This document shows, one piece after another, positions 49,060 through 59,843 of a stretch of DNA of 64,000 bases (position 1 is its first letter; every line of letters begins with the position of its first letter). The stretch covers positions 1 to 64,000 of the forward strand of contig NW_026529201.1 in assembly GCF_026262505.1 (NCBI RefSeq). The letters are read 5' to 3'. The position numbers and the translations under genes were made by a program. The notes beneath the pieces were generated by a model, which made no database searches, had not been told where the DNA came from, and was given only the letters and a program-made list of their open reading frames with translations. This DNA is from Trichomonas vaginalis G3. Lineage: Eukaryota > Parabasalia > Trichomonadida > Trichomonadidae.

Positions 49060-51558
49060 ATGAGTGTTTACAAGAGGCATCTTCAAGAACTTTCCAAGAC
49101 TGAATCTGATTTGGTTGTTGACCTATCCAACTTTGAATTCCAAGATGTTATCGGCAAAGGAGGTTTCGGCGAAGTAATCAAAGGCGTTGATAAGAATTCC
49201 GGTAAAATTGTTGCAATTAAGCAGATATTTTCACAAAAGCTTGAAGGCAATAAGCTTCGAAGATATCTTGGAGAAATCGAAACTATGGCTAAGTGCAACA
49301 ACTTTTTTCTCGTTCCTTTTGTTGGCTTTACAACAAAACCTCCTTATTCAATTATCACTGAATACATGCCAAATGGTGCACTTAACTCATACACTCGTTC
49401 AAGATGCAAAGATTTCCTTTCAGGAACGCAATTAACATCCATTTCTATTGGAATTTCATTTGGTATGGTTCATTTACACTCTCTTAACATCATACATCGA
49501 GATTTGAAGACAGGAAACATACTTTTAGATGAAAATTTCTTTCCACGAATATGTGATTTCGGAATTGCTCGATTTGATGATTCAGAGACTAGTATTCTTA
49601 CCAAAAAGATTGGCACACCCAATTACATGGCTCCTGAGCTCATTACATCCAACAATTACACTAACAAAGTTGATGTCTACGCTTTCGCTATGATTCTCTA
49701 CGAAATGTCCGAAAATGTCAAGCCATTCCAAGGTTTATCAGTCAACGATATCTTTACAGGCGTCGTACAAAAGGATAAACGACCTAGATTTACAAATAAT
49801 ACTCCACCACCTCTACAGAAGCTTATACGTAAATGCTGGGACCGGGATCCAGATGTACGACCTACATTTGCGCAGATATTTGACGAGTTTAGCTCCGGAA
49901 GAGTTTATTTTCACGAAACAAATAAATATGAAATCACAAAATTTGTTAAAATGATCAAAGACAACGACGCACTATGTCACCGAGGCGACGACCAGTCTGT
50001 ATTTGCTATTATTGAGAAGCAATTGTCAGAAAATACAAATCAAACTCAAAACAATAAAAATATTGAGCAAAACACATATAATTCTGATGAATATTACGAT
50101 GAAATCGAAGAAGAAGACTATTCTTCAGAATCTGATGATCCTGCAACCAATGTATTGAGAGATCCAACAAATTCTTTGTTTTCTAAGTATTTGGACTACT
50201 ATTCTAAAGTTATAACAACAAACCAGTTCTCAGCATTCTATACACCTATATCAATACACTTCAAAAGTTCAACTTCTCCCTCAATTTTAAAATTAATTTA
50301 TAATTCATGCTGCACATTGATGAAACGGGACAAGCAGTTCATTCCTTTTTTCGTTACCTCCAAGTTCTTCACTAAAATACCCTTTGTTGACACAGAAGTT
50401 GTTGATATAATAATAGAATGCTTCTCCTATTTGTTTATTCACTATCCCAAAGGTCTATCTCAGTCCAACTGCAAACATATCAATGCCTTGTTCTCATTTC
50501 GGCCTGAAAAAATGTTAATTTTGCACTCATATTACGCAAAACAACTTTTATCGCTTACAAACCCTTGGCCGATCCTGGATAACTTAATGACAATACAGAG
50601 ATTGGTTTTGAAGAAGGGTTTCGGCTATCTTTACATTTCATTATTTTATTATTTGATACAAAACTTTCCAACGTACAGGAAAGAACGTCTATCACATCTT
50701 AAGCCTATATTCATGAGTTTCCTCTCAGCAAAAGACGACAGAACTGTAGAAACAACTTATAATTGTTTATCAATTGTTTTCGGAGACTTAAACGGCCAAA
50801 TCGACTTATCCAAGGCCACAAAACACCTTACAAATAAGGAACTGTCCGATTCAGTTCTTTCTTTGTTGATTAGACAAAATTCGATTATTCCTGACGAAAA
50901 ACTTGTTTCAGCGTTGATAAAAGTAGCAGGATCATCACCTAAAGCATGGATGGTGATGCTTATCATAGCAAAAACCACAGAAGGAAAGATATTTCTTCTG
51001 AAAAATAATAATTGGATTTCTTATGCGAAAAAACACTTGCAACAAGTGTCAACATTGTTCTTTACCATATTTGCCGATGAAGAAACCCGCGAACTCGCTT
51101 CAAATTCTGAATTTTTCATCAATATTTTGAAAATATTGTTGGAAAGCCACGACTGCCACAATATGAAGATTGCGACACTTGCAGTACGACGCGCTCCGAA
51201 ATCAGTCGCTTTTATTCGTCGTTTGGAAGAAAACGGAATAATTCTTCAATTTGCAGTCGAAACTCAGAACGGAGCCACAGATAAATACTACACCAACTGC
51301 TTATCATTCATTGATGATATTGGCCGTGTTTGCTATTCCCCGAGTTATCTCAAATTTATTCCAATACTTACGAAGCTTTTAAGCTCCCAGAAGTTCGTAT
51401 CCGATGCAATAACTGCGATGGTAACTCTCTCTTTCCACAGCGAATGCTCTAAGGCCATGAAATCTGATAAGCTCAAGAAATACTTTCACAATCTGGCCAG
51501 TATCGAACAGTATGAAAAGGCATCGAAAGTATTTCTGAAAAATCTTAATAGTATCTAA
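49060..51558 (+). CDS. Protein kinase, TKL-like, with long C-terminal helical region (832 aa)
   Basis: Whole host gene. The kinase domain spans ~27-280: glycine loop GKGGFGEV (32-39), catalytic Lys54 (VAIK), HRDLKTGN (146-153), DFG (166-168), APE (191-193), DVYAFAMILYE and the conserved Arg of DVRPTF (267). All catalytic residues are present, so it should be an active Ser/Thr (or dual-specificity) kinase. An acidic linker (DEYYDEIEEEDYSSESDD, ~345) follows. The last ~470 residues are alpha-helical and look like ARM/HEAT-type repeats. This architecture is typical of the expanded kinase families of trichomonads. Function in the cell unknown. Confidence 0.9.
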   Translation: MSVYKRHLQELSKTESDLVVDLSNFEFQDVIGKGGFGEVIKGVDKNSGKIVAIKQIFSQKLEGNKLRRYLGEIETMAKCNNFFLVPFVGFTTKPPYSIITEYMPNGALNSYTRSRCKDFLSGTQLTSISIGISFGMVHLHSLNIIHRDLKTGNILLDENFFPRICDFGIARFDDSETSILTKKIGTPNYMAPELITSNNYTNKVDVYAFAMILYEMSENVKPFQGLSVNDIFTGVVQKDKRPRFTNNTPPPLQKLIRKCWDRDPDVRPTFAQIFDEFSSGRVYFHETNKYEITKFVKMIKDNDALCHRGDDQSVFAIIEKQLSENTNQTQNNKNIEQNTYNSDEYYDEIEEEDYSSESDDPATNVLRDPTNSLFSKYLDYYSKVITTNQFSAFYTPISIHFKSSTSPSILKLIYNSCCTLMKRDKQFIPFFVTSKFFTKIPFVDTEVVDIIIECFSYLFIHYPKGLSQSNCKHINALFSFRPEKMLILHSYYAKQLLSLTNPWPILDNLMTIQRLVLKKGFGYLYISLFYYLIQNFPTYRKERLSHLKPIFMSFLSAKDDRTVETTYNCLSIVFGDLNGQIDLSKATKHLTNKELSDSVLSLLIRQNSIIPDEKLVSALIKVAGSSPKAWMVMLIIAKTTEGKIFLLKNNNWISYAKKHLQQVSTLFFTIFADEETRELASNSEFFINILKILLESHDCHNMKIATLAVRRAPKSVAFIRRLEENGIILQFAVETQNGATDKYYTNCLSFIDDIGRVCYSPSYLKFIPILTKLLSSQKFVSDAITAMVTLSFHSECSKAMKSDKLKKYFHNLASIEQYEKASKVFLKNLNSI

Positions 51559-51654
51559 GATTAATTTTTTTTATTATATTTTTCGGATTTTTTTTTGTTA
51601 TTTTACAATTTGTTTATTAATAAAATAGTTTATTTCCATGGTATTTATTTAAGT

Positions 51655-51921
51655 TTACGATTTTTCTTGTTGACATACAAAATTTAATTTTATTAAGGAG
51701 TTGTGAAGATTGCTTTCTAGATTCTCTACATCTCTTAGAAGCTCTGTTCTAACTTTTTCTATCTCTTCTTTTTGAAATATTTTCATTGTATTCGTTAATT
51801 CGACGAATTTTTGGGATTTTGCTTTTACATCAACACCACGTCGCTGAGAATTTGGATATCTTTGTTGGAATCTATGATTATAGTCTGCACCATAAAAAGA
51901 AGCACCATTTTCATCACTCAT
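51655..51921 (-). CDS. Small coiled-coil host protein (88 aa)
   Basis: Convergent with the kinase gene, ending 97 bp from it. The N-terminus MSDENGASFYGADYNHRFQQ is polar. Residues ~35-75 form an amphipathic coiled coil (FQKEEIEKVRTELLRDVENL) and the tail is KLNFVCQQEKS. The ATG follows a run of A on the coding strand. I do not recognise the family; a small subunit or adaptor is possible. Confidence 0.6.
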   Translation of the reverse strand: MSDENGASFYGADYNHRFQQRYPNSQRRGVDVKAKSQKFVELTNTMKIFQKEEIEKVRTELLRDVENLESNLHNSLIKLNFVCQQEKS

Positions 51922-52075
51922 TTTTTTTTAATGGCAATTTTAAGATTGTCACTTTTTAACTCAATATCTAATTTTAAATTTTGCATTATTTTTAATAACT
52001 ATTATTTTGTATACTATCATTCAATTCAATTTTGTGAGCCGACATAAAGTATACAAAATTATATTTCCTTACAAA

Positions 52076-54145
52076 ATGTCAACAAAACCTGTTATTTATG
52101 TGCGAAGTAAGGGAAAGAATCAAAACTCAGACTCAATAATGATAAAACTATCAAATTCTCTTCAAAAAATCATGAATGATGCAGCTGTTGCATTAGATAG
52201 ACCTCAAATTAAATGTTTATACGATTCCGAAATGAATAGGATTACTGATATTAAGCAAATTAAACCAGGTGATCTTATTATATGCTCAATACTTGATCAG
52301 GATGATCAAAGTCCCATTCAACCAATGAAATTATTTTCATCAAGCGTGAAATCACCATCAAAATTAGATGAGTCAAATAAGAACACAAATAGACAAAACC
52401 CACCTTCCAAAAGTGATATTCGCAGTCCATTAAAACAAAGCCCTCGAGCTCAATCAAAAATGGATATCCAAAGTCCATCAAAGCAGAGAATACCATCACC
52501 GTCAAGAGGAAATAATGCAAGCCCGCGAAGAGAACCATCTCCAATTCGTGAAAAAGCGAAATCAAAACAAAATATTAAACCAAACAGTCCATTTTTACAA
52601 GAACAATCGGATTCCGATACGTACCAAGAGCCAAAGATATCATTACCACCAGACAATACTCCGAAAATCAATTCCAGCCACAAATCCGAGTATCCACAAC
52701 ATTTATCAGACGTCAACGTCAAATACGTAGAAGGAATATCAGATGACGATCAAATCGATAATAATTACGATAAAAAAGGCAAAGGAAAAGAAATATTACT
52801 CGATGAAAACGGATCTCCCGATAATAAGTCAATACAGTCATCACCAAAGAAATTGGGAGATGCCAAATCATCAGTTACGAAGAAACAATTCGAAACTCGT
52901 CAGTTTATTTCTGATAATGCCGAAAGAATCGAAGAAGCCGCGAATATGGAAGTTTTCAAAGCATTTTCATCATTGATTGGTGATATTACTACCCATCCCC
53001 ATGATTTGGATGACAAAGCAAAAGAAATTTTGAAAAATCATACTTTTATTTGTCCAGGAATGGAGAATGGATGTACATTTAGTGGACGAATAGCCATAGT
53101 TGGTCCTAATTCATCTGGAAAATCCACTTTCTTGCAGATTTTGAGTAAGAATTTTTATCAATATTTAATTTCAACAGGAAACAAGAGGAATACAGCTGTT
53201 TTCTACTATGATTTCAAATCCCTCGCTAAACATACATCCAATATCTTCGATTTCTACGGAAAATTCATAAATACAACTTTATTACAGTTGGCAGACCAAT
53301 ATCCACTACTTAGGATCCATCCACAGCGAAAAGATGCCGAAGATTCATCCCATTCTTGCGAAAAGACCCCAATTATTGATGAAATTCTTCGAGGATTTTT
53401 ACAATTCTCAAGGAACAATACTTTTAAGCCAATCAGTTCCAAGATACTCCATATTCCTCCTTTTGATACTCTTTCGCACGAATTTAACACGATTTTACAC
53501 GAAATTAAGAATATAATTTCAAATCCAAACGGAATGAACGATTTTCTTCGTCTTACATTCATTCTCCCGCAGAGGTTGTCACGTATTCTTGATTTCACAA
53601 ATGTTTTCTTCATCATTGACCACTTTGATGACATAGATTTAGACGTAAAACCAGTTTCTCCATTTTCAACACAAAATGAATCAAAAATCAACGTCAAACA
53701 GAGGTCAGTGAAGAAGGAAACAAAAATGTATCACATGATTGATTACGTTGATACATTACTTATGAATGATTTCATTGTTTCATGTCGAAATGAAGAAAAC
53801 TTCATGAGTTTGTTTGATACATTTAATCTGAGAATCCAAACAGAGTTTGTTAGTGTTGTTGGACTTGTTGAACACAGTAGTTGTCTTAAAGAAGTTAAAT
53901 TGGAGATGAAGGACGGCTCCACAATTGTTCTATTGTCTGAGTACTTGAGTGGCTGCAGTGCTTTCATTTCTAAGTGGGAAGAAATTTCTGAGAAAATAAA
54001 GACTTTGAAACCTTCATCTTCAATGCAGATAACTCAGGAAAAAATCAGACTCAAAGTAAGACAGATACTCAATGACTTGGTAGGAGATATAATCTCTGAC
54101 GTCAAATCTTCTGTTGTCAATTTCACTCCTGTTTTTAAGGATTAA
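52076..54145 (+). CDS. P-loop ATPase with N-terminal doublecortin-like domain (689 aa)
   Basis: Start at 52,076, the first ATG that begins a folded-looking domain; an upstream tatcattca may be a trichomonad initiator (TCAYTW-like). Residues ~5-75 (PVIYVRSKGK..ALDRPQIKCLYDSE..IKQIKPGDLIICS) resemble a doublecortin/ubiquitin-like fold. Residues ~80-280 are Ser/Pro/Lys-rich and probably disordered. A P-loop follows at ~342 (GPNSSGKSTF), then a Walker-B-like FFIIDHFDDIDL, resembling AAA+/STAND-type ATPases. It may link microtubules (doublecortin domains bind them) to an ATP-driven switch; that is inference. Looks whole. Confidence 0.75.
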   Translation: MSTKPVIYVRSKGKNQNSDSIMIKLSNSLQKIMNDAAVALDRPQIKCLYDSEMNRITDIKQIKPGDLIICSILDQDDQSPIQPMKLFSSSVKSPSKLDESNKNTNRQNPPSKSDIRSPLKQSPRAQSKMDIQSPSKQRIPSPSRGNNASPRREPSPIREKAKSKQNIKPNSPFLQEQSDSDTYQEPKISLPPDNTPKINSSHKSEYPQHLSDVNVKYVEGISDDDQIDNNYDKKGKGKEILLDENGSPDNKSIQSSPKKLGDAKSSVTKKQFETRQFISDNAERIEEAANMEVFKAFSSLIGDITTHPHDLDDKAKEILKNHTFICPGMENGCTFSGRIAIVGPNSSGKSTFLQILSKNFYQYLISTGNKRNTAVFYYDFKSLAKHTSNIFDFYGKFINTTLLQLADQYPLLRIHPQRKDAEDSSHSCEKTPIIDEILRGFLQFSRNNTFKPISSKILHIPPFDTLSHEFNTILHEIKNIISNPNGMNDFLRLTFILPQRLSRILDFTNVFFIIDHFDDIDLDVKPVSPFSTQNESKINVKQRSVKKETKMYHMIDYVDTLLMNDFIVSCRNEENFMSLFDTFNLRIQTEFVSVVGLVEHSSCLKEVKLEMKDGSTIVLLSEYLSGCSAFISKWEEISEKIKTLKPSSSMQITQEKIRLKVRQILNDLVGDIISDVKSSVVNFTPVFKD

Positions 54146-54163
54146 AAAAATTATTTTTTATTT

Positions 54164-54662
54164 TCTGACTTTAATTCAAATTTTTGACATATTGACTTTA
54201 TATCACAATTTTCTAAGTTAAAAAGTTAATAGTTTTGTTTGGGAAAAAGTTATTATAATTCACAGCCTAGTACCTCATATGGCTGTTATATTTTTTTGTT
54301 TTTAAAATAAAGATATATAGATATTATGAGATCATGTCAGAAAGTGGTAAGTGCACCCTTACATATACACTTACACCCCTATGACATGGCCTTCAATTCA
54401 GATGTTTAAGGTTAAATCGCAATGACGCTACACGCTAGTTGTCAAAAAGTTGAATTAAGGTCAGAAAGTGGTAAGTGCATCATTAAGACTGCACTTAGCA
54501 CTTTCTGACATTTTTTTTTCAAAATCCAAGTTATAAATCCCTGTGCTATACTTTTTTTTGCTATAATTGGTATTTTGATTTTATGAGAGCATGCCAGAAA
54601 GTTGTAAGTGTATTTAAGGATACTTTTACGCCAATCTGACTTTAATTCAAATTTTTGACAGC
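54164..54662. repeat. Host dispersed repeat with hairpin and boundary direct repeats
   Basis: The 25-bp tctgactttaattcaaattt(ttgaca) occurs at both 54,163-54,188 and 54,637-54,662. Between them gtcagaaagtggtaagtgca occurs at 54,336 and 54,459, and in a variant at 54,593; its reverse complement at 54,490-54,510 makes a near-perfect 20-bp hairpin. Looks like a small non-autonomous element or satellite fragment. No coding capacity. Confidence 0.65.
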
Positions 54663-55025
54663 AGGCATGTAACGTCATTTAAATTACCTTCCATATAATT
54701 TAAAATTATTTCAAGACCATATAGAAGGAAACCACATTCTTAATGGCTGGTGCTGTAAAAGAATCTGGGTGTCATCTGCATTCTCGGAAATGGTTTTCTC
54801 GACGTTTTTAATGACTTCATTTTTAAAAGCTGTAAAAATGATAAAATGAACTATGAAAGATTCTGGTATCGCGAGAAAAATAATGATGTTATTGAAAAGC
54901 AATATTAATAGAGTATATTTATAATTGTTTATTCCAAAGATTTTATAGATTTAATGGCGTGTTATAATGGAGTTAGCATTCTCCGAAATTATCAATAATA
55001 ATATGACATTTAAAAATGGGCAAAA
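54663..55025. other. Host intergenic DNA
   Basis: AT-rich. Only a short hydrophobic minus-strand frame (54,711-54,902), which has no family signature and is probably chance. Confidence 0.5.
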
Positions 55026-55910
55026 TTATCTTTTAATTGAAGCGAGAATTGGAGCTAATTGAAAACATTTAGACTTAGGATAAATATTTTCTGCCGTTTT
55101 TGGATATTCTAGCGGAATTGATATAAAATTAATGACAGTGCTTGTCATTTCATTTGATATAATAGCTGATTCATCAGAATTATGAACATAAACTGAATGT
55201 TTACCAAAAAGATCTTTACAACTATCTGATAGAATTGTTTCATTTGTAATATACAGATTACTTCTTTTTGGAAAATAGTTATCATAATATATAGAAATGT
55301 TAAAATTGCCTGGAATGAAAATATTCAATGGATGCACAATACCAAAAAATATTCCATCCTCAAAGTATAATCTATTATTATTGTTTTGGAATGAAATATT
55401 CTTTAGATTTGTGCAATATTTGAATGCACTATATAAGATTTGAGTTATACTTCCAGAAAAAGTAATATTTTCCAATGATTCACAATATGAAAACGAAAAT
55501 TGTCCAATGGAGCTTATACTATTTGGAAATGTAAAATCTTTTAAAGATGTGCAATTATAGAATGCCCTATCTCTAATATATTTTATATTTCCCTCGAAAA
55601 TAATGCTTGTTAATGAAGTACAGTCCCTAAAAGTACTAGCTGCAATTATTGCTACTTTTGATGGAATTGTAATACTTGTGAATAATATGCAATATCCAAA
55701 TGCAGATTCTCCGATAGTTTTGACACTTTCTGAAAATTTGAATTCTGTTAAGGATAAACAATTAGTAAACGCACAGTTACCAATATCGGTTACATTTCCT
55801 AGGAATGTTATGTTTGACAATGAGATACAATCTGAAAATGTAAATTGATAGATCTGTGTAATATTTAGTGGAATGACAATTTTGGTTAAGTTTATGCATG
55901 AAGAAAATGC
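55026..55910 (-). pseudogene. BspA-like leucine-rich repeat protein, cut by element C2
   Basis: About 295 residues of host protein: nine or so tandem LRR_5/BspA-type repeats of ~23 residues (SLTEFKFSESVKTIGESAFG; SLTSIIFEGNIKYIRDRAFY), then a C-terminal region ending APILASIKR. BspA-like proteins are a huge surface/adhesion-type family in trichomonads. The 5' part of the gene is missing here: the terminus of C2 begins at 55,911, inside the repeat region. The open frame continues into C2 to an ATG at 56,090, giving a chimeric frame of 354 codons. Host-gene disruption is visible directly. Confidence 0.85.
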
Positions 55911-56530
55911 AGTAGTATATGTGGAAGGGTTGTGTGACTTTTTTTGTAAACGTAAGAATTCATGCAATATCGAGCGATTTTGTATCATTTTTTTTAACAT
56001 ATGAAGTAAAAAATGTATGATTCTGACGGTTTTTATTCTTACGTTTTTGAATAAATCAAGATTTAAAAAATTTTCAAAATTGTAAGACATTTACACTCAG
56101 CCCAAACATAATGAAATAAACACATTAAAAATTAACATTAATTTTAAAATAATTTATCTTTTATCTTTTATAAAAGAAGCTATATATAGATGATGTCAGA
56201 TATTCCGCGATTAATTAAACATTGTTTAAATCCTGAATGGAATCATAATCAAAGACCTCATAAACGAGAATAAAAGATTCACTACCATAATGAAATAAAA
56301 AATAAAAAAATAAACTTTAAAAAGAACTTTAAGAAACTAATGATTATTTGAATTTATGAAATCAATTATTTGATTTATTCTTTCTTCAATCTCTTCTATT
56401 CTTTTTGTTAAATCATCAATTTTCATTAATGAGGTGATTCTTGATTGAGGAATAGATTTCAAACTAACCACCCCTTTTATTTTTGAAATTTTGAATCCAT
56501 CAACTTTAAACATTTTATTCAATTTACATG
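55911..56530 (+). repeat. Left terminal repeat of C2
   Basis: 55,911-56,058 and 56,166 onward match the C1 termini. The ~107 bp between (56,059-56,165) do not match and replace ~75 bp of cgtaagaat-type repeat in C1. The C2 terminus also lacks the GGTCAC iteron module. Confidence 0.75.
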
Positions 56531-56702
56531 TTGTCAATTCTTCAAATAATTTTTTATTATTAGCATAATAGTCATTAAATTCTTCAATAGATGAAAAAAT
56601 TTTTGTTTCAGTAATTGGTTTAACAACGTTTATTTTTTGTTGAACACGACACTCATCTATTTCTTCCTCCTCTGTTTCATTTATTTTTAAAATCGGTTTC
56701 AT
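56337..56702 (-). CDS. Coiled-coil terminal gene, C2 copy (121 aa)
   Basis: Looks whole. MKPILKINETEEEEIDECRV is acidic. The middle has IFSSIEEFNDYYANNKKLFE. The C-terminus is a strong coiled coil (IDDLTKRIEEIEERINQIID). It is the outermost gene of the element and reads toward the end. Its 3' part belongs to the terminal repeat. It may act at the termini (inference); family unknown. Confidence 0.65.
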   Translation of the reverse strand: MKPILKINETEEEEIDECRVQQKINVVKPITETKIFSSIEEFNDYYANNKKLFEELTTCKLNKMFKVDGFKISKIKGVVSLKSIPQSRITSLMKIDDLTKRIEEIEERINQIIDFINSNNH

Positions 56703-56768
56703 TTATCATTAAATAAAAAATAGAATATAAGTGATGAAATATATTTTTTAATTAATATTAAATCAACT

Positions 56769-57004
56769 ATGGCTGCAGGATTCTTTAAAAAATTATGGGA
56801 TGGAATTAAGAAAGCTACAGGTTGGGTTCATAAAAATATTATTAAACCCGTTGCAAACTTTTTGGCACCAGTAGCGAAAACGGCAGGAACTATCATAGTG
56901 GAGTATTAGGTACTAAAGCAGGTAATCCGGCGATGGGAGCACAAGCAGGTAACGCAATTGGTGGAATTGCTGAAGGAATACTTAATAAAATAGGAGGTAG
57001 ATAG
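56769..57004 (+). pseudogene. Amphipathic peptide gene 1, C2 copy, broken (about one break)
   Basis: MAAGFFKKLWDGIKKATGWV followed by HKNIIKPVANFLAPVAKTAG, a basic amphipathic helix plus hydrophobic segment; the rest encodes a Gly/Ala-rich end. Counterpart of 37,812-38,048. Confidence 0.65.
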
Positions 57005-57071
57005 TGGAAAAATAAATATTATTTTTATCTTAGTATCGGTTGAAGTCTTTGATAAACTTTTTCTCCTTTAT

Positions 57072-57239
57072 TTAATATTTCTCTATTGGGGCGGCTTTTG
57101 GCGTTATTGATTCAGCAATGTCACTAATTGCTTCTTTATTCTTAAATATCCAATTTGCTCCTTTCTTCATTGTTTCCCAAACTTTATGCGCTCCTCTTTT
57201 TACTTTATCCCATAATTTCTTAAAGAATCCTGCAGCCAT
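57072..57239 (-). CDS. Amphipathic peptide gene 2, C2 copy (55 aa)
   Basis: Whole. MAAGFFKKLWDKVKRGAHKV, then WETMKKGANWIFKNKEAISD. Same length as C1 (38,120-38,287). Its first residues equal those of the convergent gene 1, so the two probably arose by inverted duplication. Confidence 0.65.
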   Translation of the reverse strand: MAAGFFKKLWDKVKRGAHKVWETMKKGANWIFKNKEAISDIAESITPKAAPIEKY

Positions 57240-57308
57240 AGTTGATTATTTCATTAAAATTAAAAATTCATTTTCATCTTTTAATTTTGATTTTTTATTT
57301 ATTAATAA

Positions 57309-58953
57309 ATGACGACAAACTATTTAGTACCAAACACCAAACCGATTAATGGAAATGTGTTTCATTCATTCATTCGAAAAGATAAATGAAATATTCGCAA
57401 AGAATGATGGTAGAAGATATTATAGAGAACTTGAAAGTTCATGCTATGACTCTGATGCTCCATATTTTGATGATAAACAAACTCATTTAAGAATTACAAA
57501 TCCGGCTCATGATGTGAACCAATTAGGTGACACATATATTAAACGCAAAGTTAAAGCAACTCTAGTTTCAAATAAAGCTTTCACATGTGATGCCGCTTTT
57601 AAATGCATGCGTTTATTCGTTGGTTACAAATCATCAAATCAAAGCTTTAAACAATTAGAAGTAGAAACCGAAAGAGGTGATGCCGGTTATCTTCAGATGG
57701 ATTGCGCCCGTGAATCTTTCGCATTTGCAACATATAAACCAAAATCAGAAAGGAAAGTTAAAAAGTTTGTTCATTCGTTTATTTAATAATGTTCAAAAAT
57801 ATGATAACTCAGTATGTGGTAAATATATTGACCTTCAGAAGTTTTCAAGAAAGCAAATGAAGAAGTTGATATCACTTTTGATATGATTATTCCGGTAAAT
57901 GATTTGTTAGCATTTCAGGCGTTCGATGATTATCCTAAATCATTTGGTGAAATCATTCTTAATATTATGTTTTCAGGGATACTTTAGTATTTTGTCAGGT
58001 TGACCCGTTAAGAGTTGCTGATTTACAAAATTACGTTTATGAAAAGATAACTGATGAAAATTATGAAAAGATTATGAATCATGTTTATAAATATGATCGC
58101 AAATTCCAACAAATCGGACTTCCTGCCAAATTAATTACAAGCTTAGCCGCTACATCTGCTAACGCAACAGTTGATAACGTTATTATTTCATGCACAAAGA
58201 TGGAAGTTTTAGAGGATAAATGCATTACACCAGGATACGGTTTAATTGAAGAATCAGTTAAAGCAATACCACGTTTATTCAGTAAGGAAGATCCATTCAT
58301 GATTCCAGCTCAACATATTGACGTTCGTTTACTAAATGGAGGTTGCATCACTCCTGAAGGTATTAGCTCAGATTTCTCATACGCTCTTCATAATGTTACA
58401 GATGTTGTGTTAACATTTCCGAAGAATGCAATGCAAAGAACAGTTTTTAGAAAATCCAATGCTTCGAGGTCTTCAGGTCACTATAGATTCCAGAAACTTC
58501 CCCGATCAAGCGATGACCACAGTGGGCGACATATTCTTTACACGTATGCTTCAAGCTTCTGATTTAGATGGAGTGAATGAATGCACAGAAGAATATGAGG
58601 ACTCATTAACTAGACCACTGAATGATGATAATGGCACGCCATTAGCTAGAACATGGAAAGACCAAACTTCATTCTTATGCACTATTCCAGTTCAACGTGA
58701 TGGAGCGGGTATATTCTTTGATGGATTAGAAACTTTCAACTCACAAGTTACAGTACAAGTGAAAGCTTATCCAATCATTCAGGGTGAAAATGACACTTAC
58801 TGTTCAAAGGTGACAAATCCTCCTCAGGTTTGTTTTACTAGGACTACGTATTGGACATGGACACCGGACGAAGGTTTGAAATATCATTCAACAGGTACAC
58901 CACCACAGTATAGAAGTTCATATGATGAAATATTGATGAATAGAAATGTTTAA
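57309..58953 (+). pseudogene. Major capsid protein, C2 copy, broken (several breaks)
   Basis: Same protein as 38,357-39,996, with the jelly-roll junction IPVNDLLAFQAFDDYPKSFG and the SDFSYALHN and YWTWTPDEG regions. More damaged than the C1 copy. Confidence 0.75.
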
Positions 58954-58977
58954 AATTATAAATTTATTTTTGATTAA

Positions 58978-59803
58978 ATGGATTTAAATTCATCCACCCC
59001 TTATGAAGAATTAGTGGGAGTATATAATACATACGTAGATGATATGATTAATGAAGCATTGAGTGATAATAGAAATGCTCTATCTAAGGAAAAATTAATG
59101 AAAATTCCATATTCTGAATGTTACTTAAATTCAATCACTGCAGCAATTGGTAAACAAAATAAAGGTAAAACATTAACGATATTAAAACAAATTATCATTA
59201 TTGCTAACACTTCCCCCATTCACATGTGTTAATTTATATCAACCGTTCAGGTTCACCTTCAGATGATACATTTGAATCTTTAAAGCATTTAATCAAAATT
59301 CCAATTATTTATTTATCACAAGAAGAAGCAGAAGATTATTTAAAAAACTTTTTAATGTATAAAGAATTATATAATACAATCAAGAAGCAAGGATTAGAGG
59401 ATAAAATTATTGATAAACAACGGGATGAATTATTTGAAACACTTTCTATTTCAAATTTTGATAGAGAATTTTTGCATTCACTCATTTTTCTAGATGATGC
59501 AGTGAAATCAAAACTAATAACTAATGAGAAATCATATTTTAATCAATTATTAACTCAATGTCGACACATTCAGTGTTCATTCTTCATGGCTGTTCAATAC
59601 TTCAAAGCATTAAGCACAAACATTAAATCAAATCTATCACACTTTTCATTTTCAGTGGGTTTAGTCGTCAACAGTTGAACGTTATGCTTTATCAAGTGAA
59701 TTTACCAATGAGCATTAATGAACTTTACACACAATATCAGCAATTAGGTGAACATGGAAAAATAATAGTTGATTTAAATAAAGGAGGTGTTAAATTTGAT
59801 TAA
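58978..59803 (+). pseudogene. Genome-packaging ATPase, C2 copy, broken (about two breaks)
   Basis: Starts MDLNSSTPYEELVGVYNTYV. Walker A AAIGKQNKGKTLT and Walker B HSLIFLDDAVKSK are preserved. Better preserved at the 5' end than in C1. 24 bp downstream of the capsid gene. Confidence 0.75.
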
Positions 59804-59843
59804 CTTTTTATAATTAATTTTTATTTTTTATTTATAATTAAAC

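Noticed and set aside
54711-54902. Short hydrophobic host frame
   Set aside because: 63 codons, no signal or family features, AT-rich intergenic DNA.
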